A stretch of DNA of 64,000 nucleotides from Alkalimarinus coralli (GCF_023650515.1 NZ_CP096016.1:4032001-4096000); one strand, 5' to 3'. Positions 9,354 to 19,809 are shown, counted from the first letter of the stretch. The notes: generated from the letters alone by a model not told the origin. Made by a program: numbers and translations.

Positions 9354-10736
9354 ATGTCATGTTCCCGTTCGTTACCACTTTCTGAATCGTTCCAACAGTC
9401 CCCTTCAAATGCTGTACTTTCATGTCTGGCGCTATTTCACACGCCAGGAGTGGGTGCTACTCGCTACCACAAACTGGTTGAATGGTTTGGTTCCGCTGAA
9501 GCAGTTATCACCGGAGACAGAAAGCTAATCTCTGCAGCAGGTATTAAAGCCGAATCCGTTCGTTTGTTAGATGAGTACGCACATAGCGGGCTTGCTTCGC
9601 AGATCGGCTGCCGAGTGAAGAAGGATCTGGACTGGGCTGCCACCCCGGGGAACGATATTGTCTTGCTTGAAGATCTTGATTACCCGCCTCTGCTTAAACA
9701 TATTGATATGCCGCCCCCTGTACTTTATGTAAGGGGCAGGCGAGCGTTATTGTCTGAACCTCAATTGGCTATCGTGGGTAGCCGGAATCCATCCATAGAT
9801 GGCAAAGAGAACGCCTACCGGTTTGCCAAAGCTATTGTGAACGTAGGGTTAGCCGTGACCAGCGGAATGGCGCTGGGGGTTGATGGTGTTGCCCACAAAG
9901 GAGCGATTGATGGCGGAGGACACACTATCGCCGTGGTAGGTACAGGGGCTGATATTGTTTATCCGGCGAGGCATAGAGCGCTATCTGAAGCGATAATGGA
10001 GCAAGGGGTTATCGTTTCAGAACTCCCTCTGGGTACAAAACCTCAACCTTCTAACTTTCCAAGGCGGAATAGAATTATCAGTGCGCTTTCACTGGGGGTT
10101 CTGGTTGCTGAAGCGAGCCCAAGAAGTGGATCACTTATCACCGCTCACTGCGCTCTTGACCAGGGTCGTGAGGTGTACGCAATTCCTGGGTCAATACACA
10201 ACCCAATGGCACGAGGTTGTCATCAATTGCTTCGCCAAGGCGCCAAATTGGTTGAAAGTGCCGATGATATTTTTGAAGAACTCAGTAGTCTGCTGGCGTT
10301 TCATCAGCTTATTCGCAGTGATGCCGCCCACCAATCAACAATAAACAGCGCAGAGGTTGAACAACTGCCTATAACCAATGACCTTTTTGCCAATCATCAT
10401 GGTACTGGCGAGTGCATTGATGAAGGCAGACGTATTGATGAAGGTGAACATATTGACGAAGGAACTGTTGAAAACGGGGCAGATGGGCGCTGTAGCGATG
10501 TTGCAGGTAATGTTGCAGGTAACGTTGCTGGCAATGATGAACTTGATTTGACCGATGCCGAGCGGGAGCTGTTGAAATTACTGGGCTACGATGTTGTTTC
10601 GGTTGATCTGGCGGTAGAACGATCTGAGCTGTCTGTTGAAGAGGTCTCGATCTTGTTTATGTCTTTAGAGCTGAAAGGGGTTGTTCAATCCGTTCCCGGT
10701 GGTGTTCAAAAAGTAAGAGAAGGGATCACCGCTTGA
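9354..10736 (+). CDS. dprA: DNA processing protein DprA
   Basis: DprA binds incoming single-stranded DNA during natural transformation and loads RecA. The 460-aa protein has an N-terminal SAM-like region, the extended Rossmann DNA-binding domain (GSRNPSIDGKE, SGMALGVDGVAHKGA, FPRRNRIIS, ASPRSGSLITA) and a C-terminal winged-helix domain. Between them, about residues 345-395, lies a low-complexity insert with two short-repeat arrays (RIDEG/HIDEG and VAGN units), making it longer than most DprA proteins. The ATG has AAGGA 7 bases upstream. It sits in the usual tsaP-dprA-tsaC order. Confidence 0.94.
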   Translation: MSCSRSLPLSESFQQSPSNAVLSCLALFHTPGVGATRYHKLVEWFGSAEAVITGDRKLISAAGIKAESVRLLDEYAHSGLASQIGCRVKKDLDWAATPGNDIVLLEDLDYPPLLKHIDMPPPVLYVRGRRALLSEPQLAIVGSRNPSIDGKENAYRFAKAIVNVGLAVTSGMALGVDGVAHKGAIDGGGHTIAVVGTGADIVYPARHRALSEAIMEQGVIVSELPLGTKPQPSNFPRRNRIISALSLGVLVAEASPRSGSLITAHCALDQGREVYAIPGSIHNPMARGCHQLLRQGAKLVESADDIFEELSSLLAFHQLIRSDAAHQSTINSAEVEQLPITNDLFANHHGTGECIDEGRRIDEGEHIDEGTVENGADGRCSDVAGNVAGNVAGNDELDLTDAERELLKLLGYDVVSVDLAVERSELSVEEVSILFMSLELKGVVQSVPGGVQKVREGITA

Positions 10737-10767
10737 TCCCGCAGGCACACTGAGTTACTGTGCCGCT

Positions 10768-11337
10768 ATGAGTACATTTACACATCCCTGGCATATTAAA
10801 CGAGCAGTTGAGGCCCTCAAAGCGGGAGGCATTATTGCCTATCCTACCGAGGCTGTATGGGGTCTTGGCTGCGATCCCTGGAACAGAACTGCGGTGCAAC
10901 GCTTGCTGGAACTTAAATCCAGGGCAATGAGCAAAGGGCTTATTTTGGCATGCGGCCAGATGAGCCAGCTTGATTTCCTGCTGTCGCCGCTATCGAATAC
11001 CGAACGGCAAACCCTTTCGGAAAGTTGGCCTGGCCCTAATACCTGGCTGGTCCCGGATACACACCATACAATCCCTCAGTGGATAAAAGGTGAGCATGAT
11101 ACTGTGGCGGTTAGGGTAAGTAAGCATTTACTTATTAAAAATGTTACAGCGCTGTTTGGTCGCCCAATTGTCTCCACTTCGGCTAACCCGGCGGGCTCTG
11201 AACCCGCGATGAACTCCCTTAGAATTCACCAGTATTTTGGTCGCCAATTAGACTACATCGTGCCCGGATCGACCGGCGGCGAACAACAACCCTCCCGAAT
11301 TAGATCGCTGAATACAGGGCAAGTTATAAGGCCCTAA
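10768..11337 (+). CDS. tsaC: Threonylcarbamoyl-AMP synthase TsaC (YrdC/Sua5 family)
   Basis: TsaC makes threonylcarbamoyl-AMP from threonine, bicarbonate and ATP, the first step of the t6A37 tRNA modification. The 189-aa protein is a single YrdC domain with the family features IIAYPTEAVWGLGCDP, the KSR-type loop LELKSRAMSKGLIL and the S-T-S-A-N block IVSTSANPAG. It has the short TsaC length without the Sua5 C-terminal extension. It follows dprA by 31 bases and is probably cotranscribed with it. Confidence 0.93.
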   Translation: MSTFTHPWHIKRAVEALKAGGIIAYPTEAVWGLGCDPWNRTAVQRLLELKSRAMSKGLILACGQMSQLDFLLSPLSNTERQTLSESWPGPNTWLVPDTHHTIPQWIKGEHDTVAVRVSKHLLIKNVTALFGRPIVSTSANPAGSEPAMNSLRIHQYFGRQLDYIVPGSTGGEQQPSRIRSLNTGQVIRP

Positions 11338-12444
<1,107 letters not shown>

Positions 12445-12448
12445 CAAG

Positions 12449-13282
12449 ATGGGTTCAAATGCCAAAATTGATCAATATGCCGTCGTTGGCAACCCTATAC
12501 ACCACAGCAAATCGCCCAAGATTCACGGCGAGTTTGCTGTGCAAACTCAAGAAACCATCGAATACAGCGCCATTCAAGCGCCGATAGATGGTTTTGAGGC
12601 AATGGTAAAGTCGTTTTTTAGTAACGGTGGAAAGGGGCTCAATGTTACGGTGCCGTTTAAAGAGCAAGCCTGGTCGCTATGCGCCGAACTGAGTGAGCGA
12701 GCGAAACTGGCCGGTGCTGTAAATACCCTTTATCAAAACCAACATGGTGACCTGTGTGGTGAAAACACCGATGGGGTTGGCCTTGTTCGCGATTTGATGG
12801 TTAACCATCAGGTCAGCCTGAAAGGAAAGCGGATACTGGTTTTAGGGGCTGGAGGCGCGGTTAGAGGCGTGCTTTTGCCAATACTGGAAGAAAGCCCTGG
12901 CTCTGTTACTGTTGCCAACCGTACTGTTGCGAAAGCCGAGCAGCTTAAAGCGCTTTTTGCCGGGCACGGAGAACTTCAGGCGTGTGGCTTTGATGAGCTC
13001 AGTGACGCGTTTGATATTATCATTAATGGCACCTCTGCAAGTTTGCAGGGCGATTTGCCCCCCTTGCCTGATTGCATTATTAGTTGTTCCACCGTCGCTT
13101 ACGACATGATGTATGCGCCGGAACAAACCATTTTTAACCAGTGGGCGTCATCGTTGGGGGCTCACTCGACCTATGATGGTTTGGGGATGCTGGTGGAACA
13201 GGCAGCCGAGTCATTCTATATCTGGCGCAAGGTCAGGGTTGATACCCGGCCAATACTGGAAATGTTGAGAGCGTTTGATTAA
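12449..13282 (+). CDS. aroE: Shikimate dehydrogenase
   Basis: AroE reduces 3-dehydroshikimate to shikimate with NADPH in aromatic amino acid synthesis. The 277-aa protein has the substrate loop NPIHHSKSPKIH, the NVTVPFKE block with the catalytic Lys, ENTDGVG, the nucleotide-binding GAGGAVRGV and the C-terminal YDGLGMLVEQAAESF. Length is normal. It is coupled to hemF by a 4-base gap. Confidence 0.96.
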   Translation: MGSNAKIDQYAVVGNPIHHSKSPKIHGEFAVQTQETIEYSAIQAPIDGFEAMVKSFFSNGGKGLNVTVPFKEQAWSLCAELSERAKLAGAVNTLYQNQHGDLCGENTDGVGLVRDLMVNHQVSLKGKRILVLGAGGAVRGVLLPILEESPGSVTVANRTVAKAEQLKALFAGHGELQACGFDELSDAFDIIINGTSASLQGDLPPLPDCIISCSTVAYDMMYAPEQTIFNQWASSLGAHSTYDGLGMLVEQAAESFYIWRKVRVDTRPILEMLRAFD

Positions 13283-13579
13283 ACCTTGAGTAAGGCGTCT
13301 CAATAATCTGGATTAAGAAAATCTCCCTCTGGCCGATACACAAAAAGTAACGGCCTCTCTCCGCTTTTTGGCCTATGCTGAATAGAGTTCAATACAACGA
13401 TACTCAATTCTGCGTTATATATCTGAGTCATACCGCAGCAAAACGGTTTTTACGATGATTTGAGAATAACGATCTTAAGAGCGATGACTATAAGACGTGT
13501 GGCCTTAAGAGCTGAAACCTTAAGGGACTTAAGAACAATAACCTTTAAAGCTAATTAAATATACTGACCTGTAATTATT
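13283..13579. other. aroE-motA gap with four CTTAAG palindromes
   Basis: About 300 bases without a gene. Four copies of the palindrome CTTAAG lie within 60 bases (13474, 13504, 13519, 13528), each in a similar context (CTTAAGAG, CTTAAGGG, CTTAAGAA). They may be degenerate repeat units in the leader of the motA gene. No convincing promoter elements were found. Confidence 0.35.
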
Positions 13580-14347
13580 ATGGATATAGCCACCCTCATT
13601 GGGCTTCTTTCTGGTTCAAGCATTGTCATTTTAGCCATTACGGCAGGCTCATCACTCTGGGATTTTATTAATCTACCCGGTTTGGGCATTGTGATTGGTG
13701 GCACGATGGGCGCCACGTTTATCAAATTTAGAGTCTCTTCGGTTATAAAATCATTTGGGCTCGCGTTTAAAACGACTTTTCTGGAGCGGACGGAAGATCC
13801 TTTAGTGCTGATTCAGCAGGTTCGTGACTTGGCGGCGGTGGTGCGCAAAGATGGCATTTTGGGCCTGGAGAGTTTTGAGGTTGAAAATAGCTTCCTTAAA
13901 AAGAGTATTAATCTTTGTGTTGACGGGCACCCCCCGGAGTTTGTTGAAGAAGTCTTGATTCAGGAAGTAGAACAGTCTGTAGAGCGTTATGAAGTCGCTG
14001 AAAAGGTTTTTCGAGGCATTGCCGAAACGGCTCCAGGGCTTGGCATGTTGGGTACTCTGATCGGCCTGGTTCAGATGCTCAACGATATGGAAGACCCAAG
14101 CACGATTGGCCCGGCGATGGCCGTGGCGCTACTGACGACATTCTATGGTGCTTTTATTGCCCAGATGATGGCCATTCCACTGGCTGATAAACTAGAGCTC
14201 AAAGCGATGGACGAACATCGAAACATGTCGCTAATTATTACCAGTATTCAAAGTATCCTAAAAGGCCAGAACCCTAGAGTGCTCTCTGAAGTACTGACGG
14301 CGTATGTGCATCCCTCACAGCGTGAGCTCGTTGTAAAGCGAGACTAG
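13580..14347 (+). CDS. Flagellar motor stator protein MotA/PomA
   Basis: MotA/PomA is the A subunit of the ion-conducting stator that drives flagellar rotation. The 255-aa protein has two N-terminal membrane segments, a cytoplasmic loop of about 110 residues with the charged residues that contact FliG, and a second membrane pair (PGLGMLGTLIGLVQML with the conserved Pro, and GPAMAVALLTTFYGAFIAQM). It is followed 19 bases later by its B subunit. No flagellar genes adjoin, so this is a stand-alone pair as for pomAB in Vibrio. Resemblance is closer to PomA-type sodium stators, but ion choice is not certain. Confidence 0.9.
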   Translation: MDIATLIGLLSGSSIVILAITAGSSLWDFINLPGLGIVIGGTMGATFIKFRVSSVIKSFGLAFKTTFLERTEDPLVLIQQVRDLAAVVRKDGILGLESFEVENSFLKKSINLCVDGHPPEFVEEVLIQEVEQSVERYEVAEKVFRGIAETAPGLGMLGTLIGLVQMLNDMEDPSTIGPAMAVALLTTFYGAFIAQMMAIPLADKLELKAMDEHRNMSLIITSIQSILKGQNPRVLSEVLTAYVHPSQRELVVKRD

Positions 14348-14366
14348 CCCAGGGAGCCGATGCATA

Positions 14367-15212
14367 ATGAGAGCGCTAGGGCAGAAAAAAAGCAAGAAAA
14401 AGACGGGGACCGGCTGGATTGTCACGTTTGCAGATTTAATGACGCTGCTACTTACCTTTTTTATTCTACTGCTCTCATTTTCCTCGATGGATACTGAAAA
14501 GTACAAAGCGATTGCCGCATCTATGGCGGTGTCGTTCGGCGTTAGCTGGATACAAGGAGAGCGTACCGGCGGACAGCTGACATTGATCGATAGTGACGTC
14601 GTTCCTCCTCCCACTGCGGATAAGGAGACCATCGTCGATAAAATATCTGAGCCTATGACGCCAGAACCTACCAGCCCTGAGCCTCCCACTGTTGTTGATG
14701 AAGTAGCCAGTCAACCGACGACTATCACGGTTGATGCCGGGTTGGAAGGGTTAGCTGAAGAGCTGGTGCAAAAGCTTGAAAATGAGATTTTATCCAATGC
14801 GCTTGATGTTAGTTTTGATACCGAAAAGGTGATCGTACGCTTTTCGTCAGAAGCCTCCTTTAATTCGGGTAGCGATGAGCTTAAAGAAGGAATGCTGCCC
14901 ATCATAAACAAAATAGTTTCTGCATTGGCACGTTGTGAGGGTGATATTACCGTATCTGGGTATACTGATAATCAGCCTATCACCAGTGGCCGATTTCGTT
15001 CAAACTGGGATCTTTCTGCCGCCAGGGCGGTTAGCGTGGTTCATCAGCTAGTGTTGGAGCAAAAAATAGATGCCAATCGAGTGATGGCTGCCGGGCATGC
15101 TGAAACCCACCCTTTGGTTAGCAATGACACCCCTGAAAACCGCTCAAAAAACCGGCGAGTTGAAATAAAGATCTCCAACCCGGAATGTGACGAAAATACT
15201 TTTCAGTTCTGA
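14367..15212 (+). CDS. Flagellar motor stator protein MotB/PomB
   Basis: This is the B subunit of the stator, which anchors the complex to peptidoglycan. The 281-aa protein has a short basic N-terminus, one membrane helix with the essential Asp in WIVTFADLMTLLLTFFILLL, a Pro/Thr-rich periplasmic linker (about residues 85-125) and an OmpA-like C-terminal domain (SGYTDNQPI, NWDLSAARAVSVV, NRRVEIKI). All key features are present. It pairs with the MotA-type gene just upstream. Confidence 0.9.
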   Translation: MRALGQKKSKKKTGTGWIVTFADLMTLLLTFFILLLSFSSMDTEKYKAIAASMAVSFGVSWIQGERTGGQLTLIDSDVVPPPTADKETIVDKISEPMTPEPTSPEPPTVVDEVASQPTTITVDAGLEGLAEELVQKLENEILSNALDVSFDTEKVIVRFSSEASFNSGSDELKEGMLPIINKIVSALARCEGDITVSGYTDNQPITSGRFRSNWDLSAARAVSVVHQLVLEQKIDANRVMAAGHAETHPLVSNDTPENRSKNRRVEIKISNPECDENTFQF

Positions 15213-15306
15213 TTAGCCTCTCTGCGGCTATCGTAACTTGCTATACTGCCCGTTTATTTGAATAATTCCCCCTGATTTAATTTTATTGATGTTTTAAGGA
15301 TTTATT

Positions 15307-15609
15307 ATGAGCGGTCCAAGTCAGCCAAAAACTGTAGATGAAGATTGGAGTGATGAGCGCGTCAAGACGTTTTTAGCGCTGCAACCGGTAGACGAAACCA
15401 ACCCTGACTATCATGTGTTGAGCAAAGCCTACCAATATATGGTGGCGTTTGACTTTGCTCGGTTTGTGACGTTTTTTGTTGAAGAAGGCCGTGATATCAA
15501 CGCCACCGATTTAGAGGGTAAAACGATTCTTGATCTGGTTTCACAGCATGGAAACTCAGCGGCTTATGCGGAATCTCTTATAAAAGCCGGGGCCCAGAAA
15601 AGCAGTTAA
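15307..15609 (+). CDS. PA4642-family small protein
   Basis: A 100-aa acidic cytoplasmic protein resembling the PA4642 family of Pseudomonas and relatives, of unknown function. It is mostly helical, with one ankyrin-like stretch (INATDLEGKTILDLVSQHG). AAGGA lies 7 bases before the ATG. It has its own leader and converges on the carbonic anhydrase-like gene across a strong inverted repeat. The family call is from memory of length and sequence pattern. Confidence 0.65.
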   Translation: MSGPSQPKTVDEDWSDERVKTFLALQPVDETNPDYHVLSKAYQYMVAFDFARFVTFFVEEGRDINATDLEGKTILDLVSQHGNSAAYAESLIKAGAQKSS

Positions 15610-15622
15610 TTTTTGCAAGATC

Positions 15623-15689
15623 TATCGGGCGCGGGGCACCCTCCTACAAAGCTTGAGAGAACCTGTAGGAGGGTGCCCTGCGCCCGATA
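15623..15689. repeat. 26-bp inverted repeat between convergent genes (paired GTAGGAG REP)
   Basis: Arms at 15623-15648 and 15664-15689 are 26 bases each, complementary except at one position, around a 15-base centre. Each arm read outwards from the centre starts TGTAGGAGGGTGCCC. The hairpin is very stable and lies between convergent stops, so it can act as a bidirectional terminator, though no long T-tract follows either side. The GTAGGAG head also fits a head-to-head pair of REP sequences. Confidence 0.75.
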
Positions 15690-15704
15690 AAAGTAAGTGC
15701 TTAC

Positions 15705-16247
15705 TTACTCGTAATTCTCCGCAATATGCTTATCCTTTAGTTTTACGTAATTCCCGGCAGTATAGGTAAAATAGCTGATTTCCTCTTCTGTAAGCGGTCT
15801 GGCTTCTCTGGCTGGTGAACCGCGATACAAGTACCCGCTTTTCAGTGTTTTGCCCGGCGGAACGATACTCCCCGCTGCCAGTATGACGTCTGATTCGATG
15901 GTGGCACCGTCCATCACAATAGCCCCCATCCCTATCAAAATACGGTCTTTCAGCGTGCAGCCATGAAGCAGTGCCTTGTGGCCTATGGTGACATCGTCGC
16001 CAATAATAAGGGGGAACCCGTCAGGGTTATATGGGCCGGCATGGGTAATATGAAGCACTGAACCATCCTGGACACTGCAACGATTGCCAATACGGATGCG
16101 ATGCATATCTCCCCTGATGGTTGTCATCGGCCAGACCGAACAATCATCGCCTAACGCCACATCACCTAATACCACTGCGGTTGGGTCAATAAATACGCGG
16201 GCTCCGAGCTGGGGTCTTGTGCCTTGATACGATCTAATTGCCGACAT
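15705..16247 (-). CDS. Gamma-carbonic anhydrase-like hexapeptide-repeat protein (YrdA family)
   Basis: A 180-aa left-handed beta-helix protein of the gamma-carbonic anhydrase/YrdA family, normally a trimer binding zinc between subunits. Hexapeptide repeats run from about residue 15 to 135 (IDPTAVVLGDVALGDD, RIGNRCSVQDGSVLH, IIGDDVTIGHKALLHG). Three candidate metal His are seen in VLHITH and IGHKALLHG. Whether it is an active carbonic anhydrase is unknown; most family members are annotated only by fold. It is divergent from prlC. Confidence 0.88.
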   Translation of the reverse strand: MSAIRSYQGTRPQLGARVFIDPTAVVLGDVALGDDCSVWPMTTIRGDMHRIRIGNRCSVQDGSVLHITHAGPYNPDGFPLIIGDDVTIGHKALLHGCTLKDRILIGMGAIVMDGATIESDVILAAGSIVPPGKTLKSGYLYRGSPAREARPLTEEEISYFTYTAGNYVKLKDKHIAENYE

Positions 16248-16425
16248 TTGTTTCGCTCCACTATACTTGAATAAACAGCCTGTTAGCTTATCAGCGAATT
16301 TGCCGGTTATAAATCGGATTGTAGTTCAGATTGTAGTGAGGCCGGTTGTTTTCTTATGATAAGAACCCATTAATAGAAGACGAATACGAGACAACTTAAT
16401 TTCAATAGTCAGGAAAATAACTAGA

Positions 16426-18471
16426 ATGACGAATCCGTTACTGCAAGCATCAGCCCTCCCGCACTTTGATCTAATCAAGACTGAGCACGTTGAACCGGCT
16501 ATTGATCAGATTCTTCAAGACAACCGCAGCAAGATTGAAGCATTAACCCAGCTCGATGATATCAGGTGGGAGACGCTTGCCAGACCAATGGAAGAGCTTG
16601 ATAACAGGCTTAATGATGCCTGGTCAGCGATTAGCCACTTAAATGCGGTGGTTAATGATGAGGCGCTCCGTGATGCCTATAACAACAGCCTTGCAAAGCT
16701 GACAGCATATTCAACAGAAGTGGGTCAAAATAAAGCGCTCTATGAAGCATATAAAACCCTTGCTGAGAGTGACGAGTTTGAAACACTGGATCAGCAGAGC
16801 CGAAAGTCAGTCGAGAATATATTGAAGGCATTCCACCTGTCGGGGGTTGACCTGGATGATGATAAAAAAGCCCGCTTCTCTGAGCTGTCTAACCGACTCT
16901 CCGAGTTGACCAGCAAGTTTTCAGAAAACGTACTTGATGCGACTCAGGGCTGGTATCGCCATATTGAAGATGAAAAAGAACTTTCCGGGCTGCCCGAGAG
17001 CGCGCTAGACGGAGCCAGACAAGCGGCAAAACAAAGAGCGCTGGAAGGGTTTGTCATTACCTTGGACTTCCCCAGTTATTTCCCGGTGATGACCTACTGT
17101 GACAATCGGGCATTGCGACAAGAAGTGTATGAAGCCTTTCTGACCCGAGCATCTGATCAAGGCCCCAATGCCGGTCAGTGGGACAACGGGCCGTTAATCA
17201 AAGAAATCATGTCACTGCGCTACGAACTGGCGACGATTTTAGGGTTTGATAATTATGCAGATCGCTCATTGGCTAAAAAAATGGCATCCAGTACTGAAGA
17301 GGTGCTCGACTTTCTCAATGAGCTGGCGGTAAAGACCAAACCCGTTGCTGAAAAAGAGTTTGAAGAACTGCAGGCTTATGCAAAAGAACACGGTGGCGAG
17401 ACATTAAATGGAGAGTCATTGCAGTCTTGGGACTTAGCCTACTTTGGCGAGAAGCTGAGGCAGAACCGCTATGCCATTTCGCAGGAAGAGCTAAGGCCTT
17501 ACTTTCCTGCTCACAAAGTGATTCAAGGCATGTTTGACTGTGTGCATCGTCTGTTCAATATTGAGATCGAACAGAGCGACGAGGCCACGTTATGGCATCC
17601 CGATGTGACCTATTATGAAATCAAGCGTGATGGGCAGAAGATCGCCGCGTTCTACCTTGACCTATACGCGCGTGCCAACAAGCGCGGAGGGGCCTGGATG
17701 GCTGATTGCCGAGTCAGGTTGAAGGATAAAGATAATCAACTGATTGACCCGGTCGCGTTTTTAACCTGCAATTTCACCCCACCGGTGGGTGATAAACCCG
17801 CCCTGTTGACGCATGATGAAGTGACAACCTTGTTCCATGAGTTTGGCCATGGGCTTCACCACATGCTGACCAAAATGGATGTTTACGAAGTGTCTGGCAT
17901 TAATGGTGTGGCCTGGGATGCGGTGGAGTTGCCCAGCCAGTTTCTTGAAAACTGGTGCTGGCAGCCAGAAGCACTACAACTGATCTCAGGGCATTACGAA
18001 ACAGGTGAGCCATTGCCAAAATCAATGCTCGACAAAATGTTAGCCGCGAAGAATTTCCAGGCGGGAATGCAGATGATGCGCCAGCTTGAATTTTCGCTCT
18101 TTGACTTCCGGCTTCATACTGAATATAGCGATAGTCACCCCGTTGAGGCGGCTGAGATATTAAAGGATGTCAGGGATCAGGTGGCTGTGGTTAAGCCGCC
18201 CTCATTTACTCGGTTCCAGAACTCGTTCTCGCATATTTTTGCCGGTGGTTATGCCGCAGGGTATTACAGCTACAAATGGGCTGAAGTACTGGCGGCTGAC
18301 GCCTTTTCAAAATTTGAAGAAAATGGGGTGTTTGATCAACAAACCGGCGAAGAATTTCTCCATGCGATTCTGGAACAAGGCGGCTCCAGAGAGCCAATGG
18401 AGCTGTTTGTCGAGTTTAGAGGGCGGGAGCCAAGTGTTGAGCCCTTGCTCCATCAGGCGGGCATCATTTAA
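16426..18471 (+). CDS. prlC: Oligopeptidase A
   Basis: PrlC is a cytoplasmic M3-family zinc metallopeptidase that degrades short peptides, including cleaved signal peptides. The 681-aa protein has the zinc motif HEFGHGLHHM (H-E-x-x-H) about residue 472 and the downstream Glu ligand in GVAWDAVELPSQFLENW. Length matches E. coli OpdA. The start MTNPLLQASALPHFD is typical. It is followed by yheV, as in several gammaproteobacteria. Confidence 0.95.
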   Translation: MTNPLLQASALPHFDLIKTEHVEPAIDQILQDNRSKIEALTQLDDIRWETLARPMEELDNRLNDAWSAISHLNAVVNDEALRDAYNNSLAKLTAYSTEVGQNKALYEAYKTLAESDEFETLDQQSRKSVENILKAFHLSGVDLDDDKKARFSELSNRLSELTSKFSENVLDATQGWYRHIEDEKELSGLPESALDGARQAAKQRALEGFVITLDFPSYFPVMTYCDNRALRQEVYEAFLTRASDQGPNAGQWDNGPLIKEIMSLRYELATILGFDNYADRSLAKKMASSTEEVLDFLNELAVKTKPVAEKEFEELQAYAKEHGGETLNGESLQSWDLAYFGEKLRQNRYAISQEELRPYFPAHKVIQGMFDCVHRLFNIEIEQSDEATLWHPDVTYYEIKRDGQKIAAFYLDLYARANKRGGAWMADCRVRLKDKDNQLIDPVAFLTCNFTPPVGDKPALLTHDEVTTLFHEFGHGLHHMLTKMDVYEVSGINGVAWDAVELPSQFLENWCWQPEALQLISGHYETGEPLPKSMLDKMLAAKNFQAGMQMMRQLEFSLFDFRLHTEYSDSHPVEAAEILKDVRDQVAVVKPPSFTRFQNSFSHIFAGGYAAGYYSYKWAEVLAADAFSKFEENGVFDQQTGEEFLHAILEQGGSREPMELFVEFRGREPSVEPLLHQAGII

Positions 18472-18631
18472 CTCGAGATCTTTGTACGAGGGCGTTCACT
18501 GATTGGTACGCCAGCAAACCCTATAAGCCCTGCTGTCTCGCTTTGGGGTGTGCTTGCGCACCGCTTGACTGATGTCGAAGGCTTCATGAGCTGGTACAAT
18601 ACGGTTAATTCATTATCGAGTTTGAAAACCT

Positions 18632-18889
18632 ATGAAGCAACATCGCCGTTTTATTGCGGGTGCTGTATGCCCCAAGTGTGCAGAAATGGATCGTCTGGTG
18701 ACCTATAGTAATGAAGAAGGCACATTCAGAGAGTGCGTCAGCTGTGGTTATACCGATAAGCAGATCGAGCAGGAAGAAACGCTTGAGTCAGAAGTGCTTG
18801 AAACACGCGTCAACCAGTTAACCCCTATGGAGCTGGATGACGAAGTGGTGCCTCTGAAAATTTTTGACCCCAGCGGAACCAAGCACTAA
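18632..18889 (+). CDS. yheV: YheV family putative zinc ribbon protein
   Basis: An 85-aa cytoplasmic protein with a four-cysteine zinc ribbon: CPKC at residues 14-17 and CVSC near residue 36. This matches the YheV (DUF2387) family, typically found next to prlC, as here. The C-terminal half is acidic. The role of the family is not established. Confidence 0.85.
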   Translation: MKQHRRFIAGAVCPKCAEMDRLVTYSNEEGTFRECVSCGYTDKQIEQEETLESEVLETRVNQLTPMELDDEVVPLKIFDPSGTKH

Positions 18890-18920
18890 TAGGTGCTGAA
18901 GGCTTAACCAGCCGTTACAG

Positions 18921-18968
18921 GCCTTTGTTTTGCTCATGCATTGTTAGTTCATAACAGTGTGCAAAGGC
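18921..18968. repeat. Short palindromic repeat, TTTGCAC family
   Basis: GCCTTTG and CAAAGGC form 7-bp ends around a 34-base centre containing a TTCATAACA-type segment shared with the other copies. It lies between convergent genes and may also act as a terminator. It is related to the element at 30638. Confidence 0.4.
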
Positions 18969-18980
18969 ATTACATCAATG

Positions 18981-19634
18981 CTACAGCGCATTTCTGTATG
19001 AGAAATGAAGCTGTATGTGATTGCGAGTCAGCAGGTTTTGCCAGTACTCTCGCATCCAGTCCCATGTCTGATGTTGTGCCTGTTCAACAAAGGTTGACAG
19101 GTTAAGGTCGTAATACTTCGGTGACCCCGCGACCTGTTTAACCGTAATCAACATTGACTCGTCCAGTTCATTGGCAAAGGGTTCGCCAATTAACTGATGG
19201 GCGAGCAAATTAGCCTGAGTCACTTCTACCGCGCATAGCTGGCTATTGCGGATAGATTTGTTGTTTTCATACATCTCTTCTAACAGTCGGTGACAGAGGT
19301 AGGCTTTCATTAAAAGGCCGTCCAGCCCGGTATAGTGGCTAAATACCATTTTAGGGCTCACAAAATAGTTGAATGCGGTCTTTAAAAACGGCTCGAATAG
19401 CCACTCTGCATGAGCCTCACGCGCGCAGACTTCGACACACTCCATTACTCGTGGTGCCATTTCAATGTATTCGGTGGCAAATCTTACCAGGCAGTCTGCC
19501 GGGTCTTCATTATGCAATCCGATGATAAGGTGCAACTGATACACTTTCTCCTCCATCATGTGATGGAAGGCGCGAGTTTTAGCTTCAGAACGTTTTGCTT
19601 GTTCAATAACTCTAAATACTGCTTCAGAATTCAT
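18981..19634 (-). CDS. Conserved hypothetical protein, unknown function
   Basis: I do not recognise this 217-aa protein. It is predicted mostly helical and soluble, with no signal peptide, and has many His, Glu and Tyr residues (RAFHHMMEEKVYQLHLIIGLHNEDPADC, YTGLDGLLMKAYLCHRLLEEMYENN). The pattern of paired Glu/His could suit a helical metal-binding bundle, but no known motif is complete. It is a single gene with palindromic repeats on both sides. Confidence 0.65.
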   Translation of the reverse strand: MNSEAVFRVIEQAKRSEAKTRAFHHMMEEKVYQLHLIIGLHNEDPADCLVRFATEYIEMAPRVMECVEVCAREAHAEWLFEPFLKTAFNYFVSPKMVFSHYTGLDGLLMKAYLCHRLLEEMYENNKSIRNSQLCAVEVTQANLLAHQLIGEPFANELDESMLITVKQVAGSPKYYDLNLSTFVEQAQHQTWDWMREYWQNLLTRNHIQLHFSYRNAL

Positions 19635-19809
19635 GTAGGTTCCTGCTCAAATACCTACCAGCGGCAGCGGGGTTGAGCGTGTCCGAGGACTTGCTGCCTG
19701 ATTAATAAACGTCAATATAAAGAGTTTAGAAGAGAACCGTTGAAGGAAAAGCTGACAATTAGTCTTTTTTATTATGAGTCATTAACTTTTCAATTAAAGA
19801 TTGCATATT

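Noticed and set aside
15307-15609. Ankyrin-repeat effector
   Set aside because: Only one weak ankyrin-like stretch; length and context fit the housekeeping PA4642 family better.
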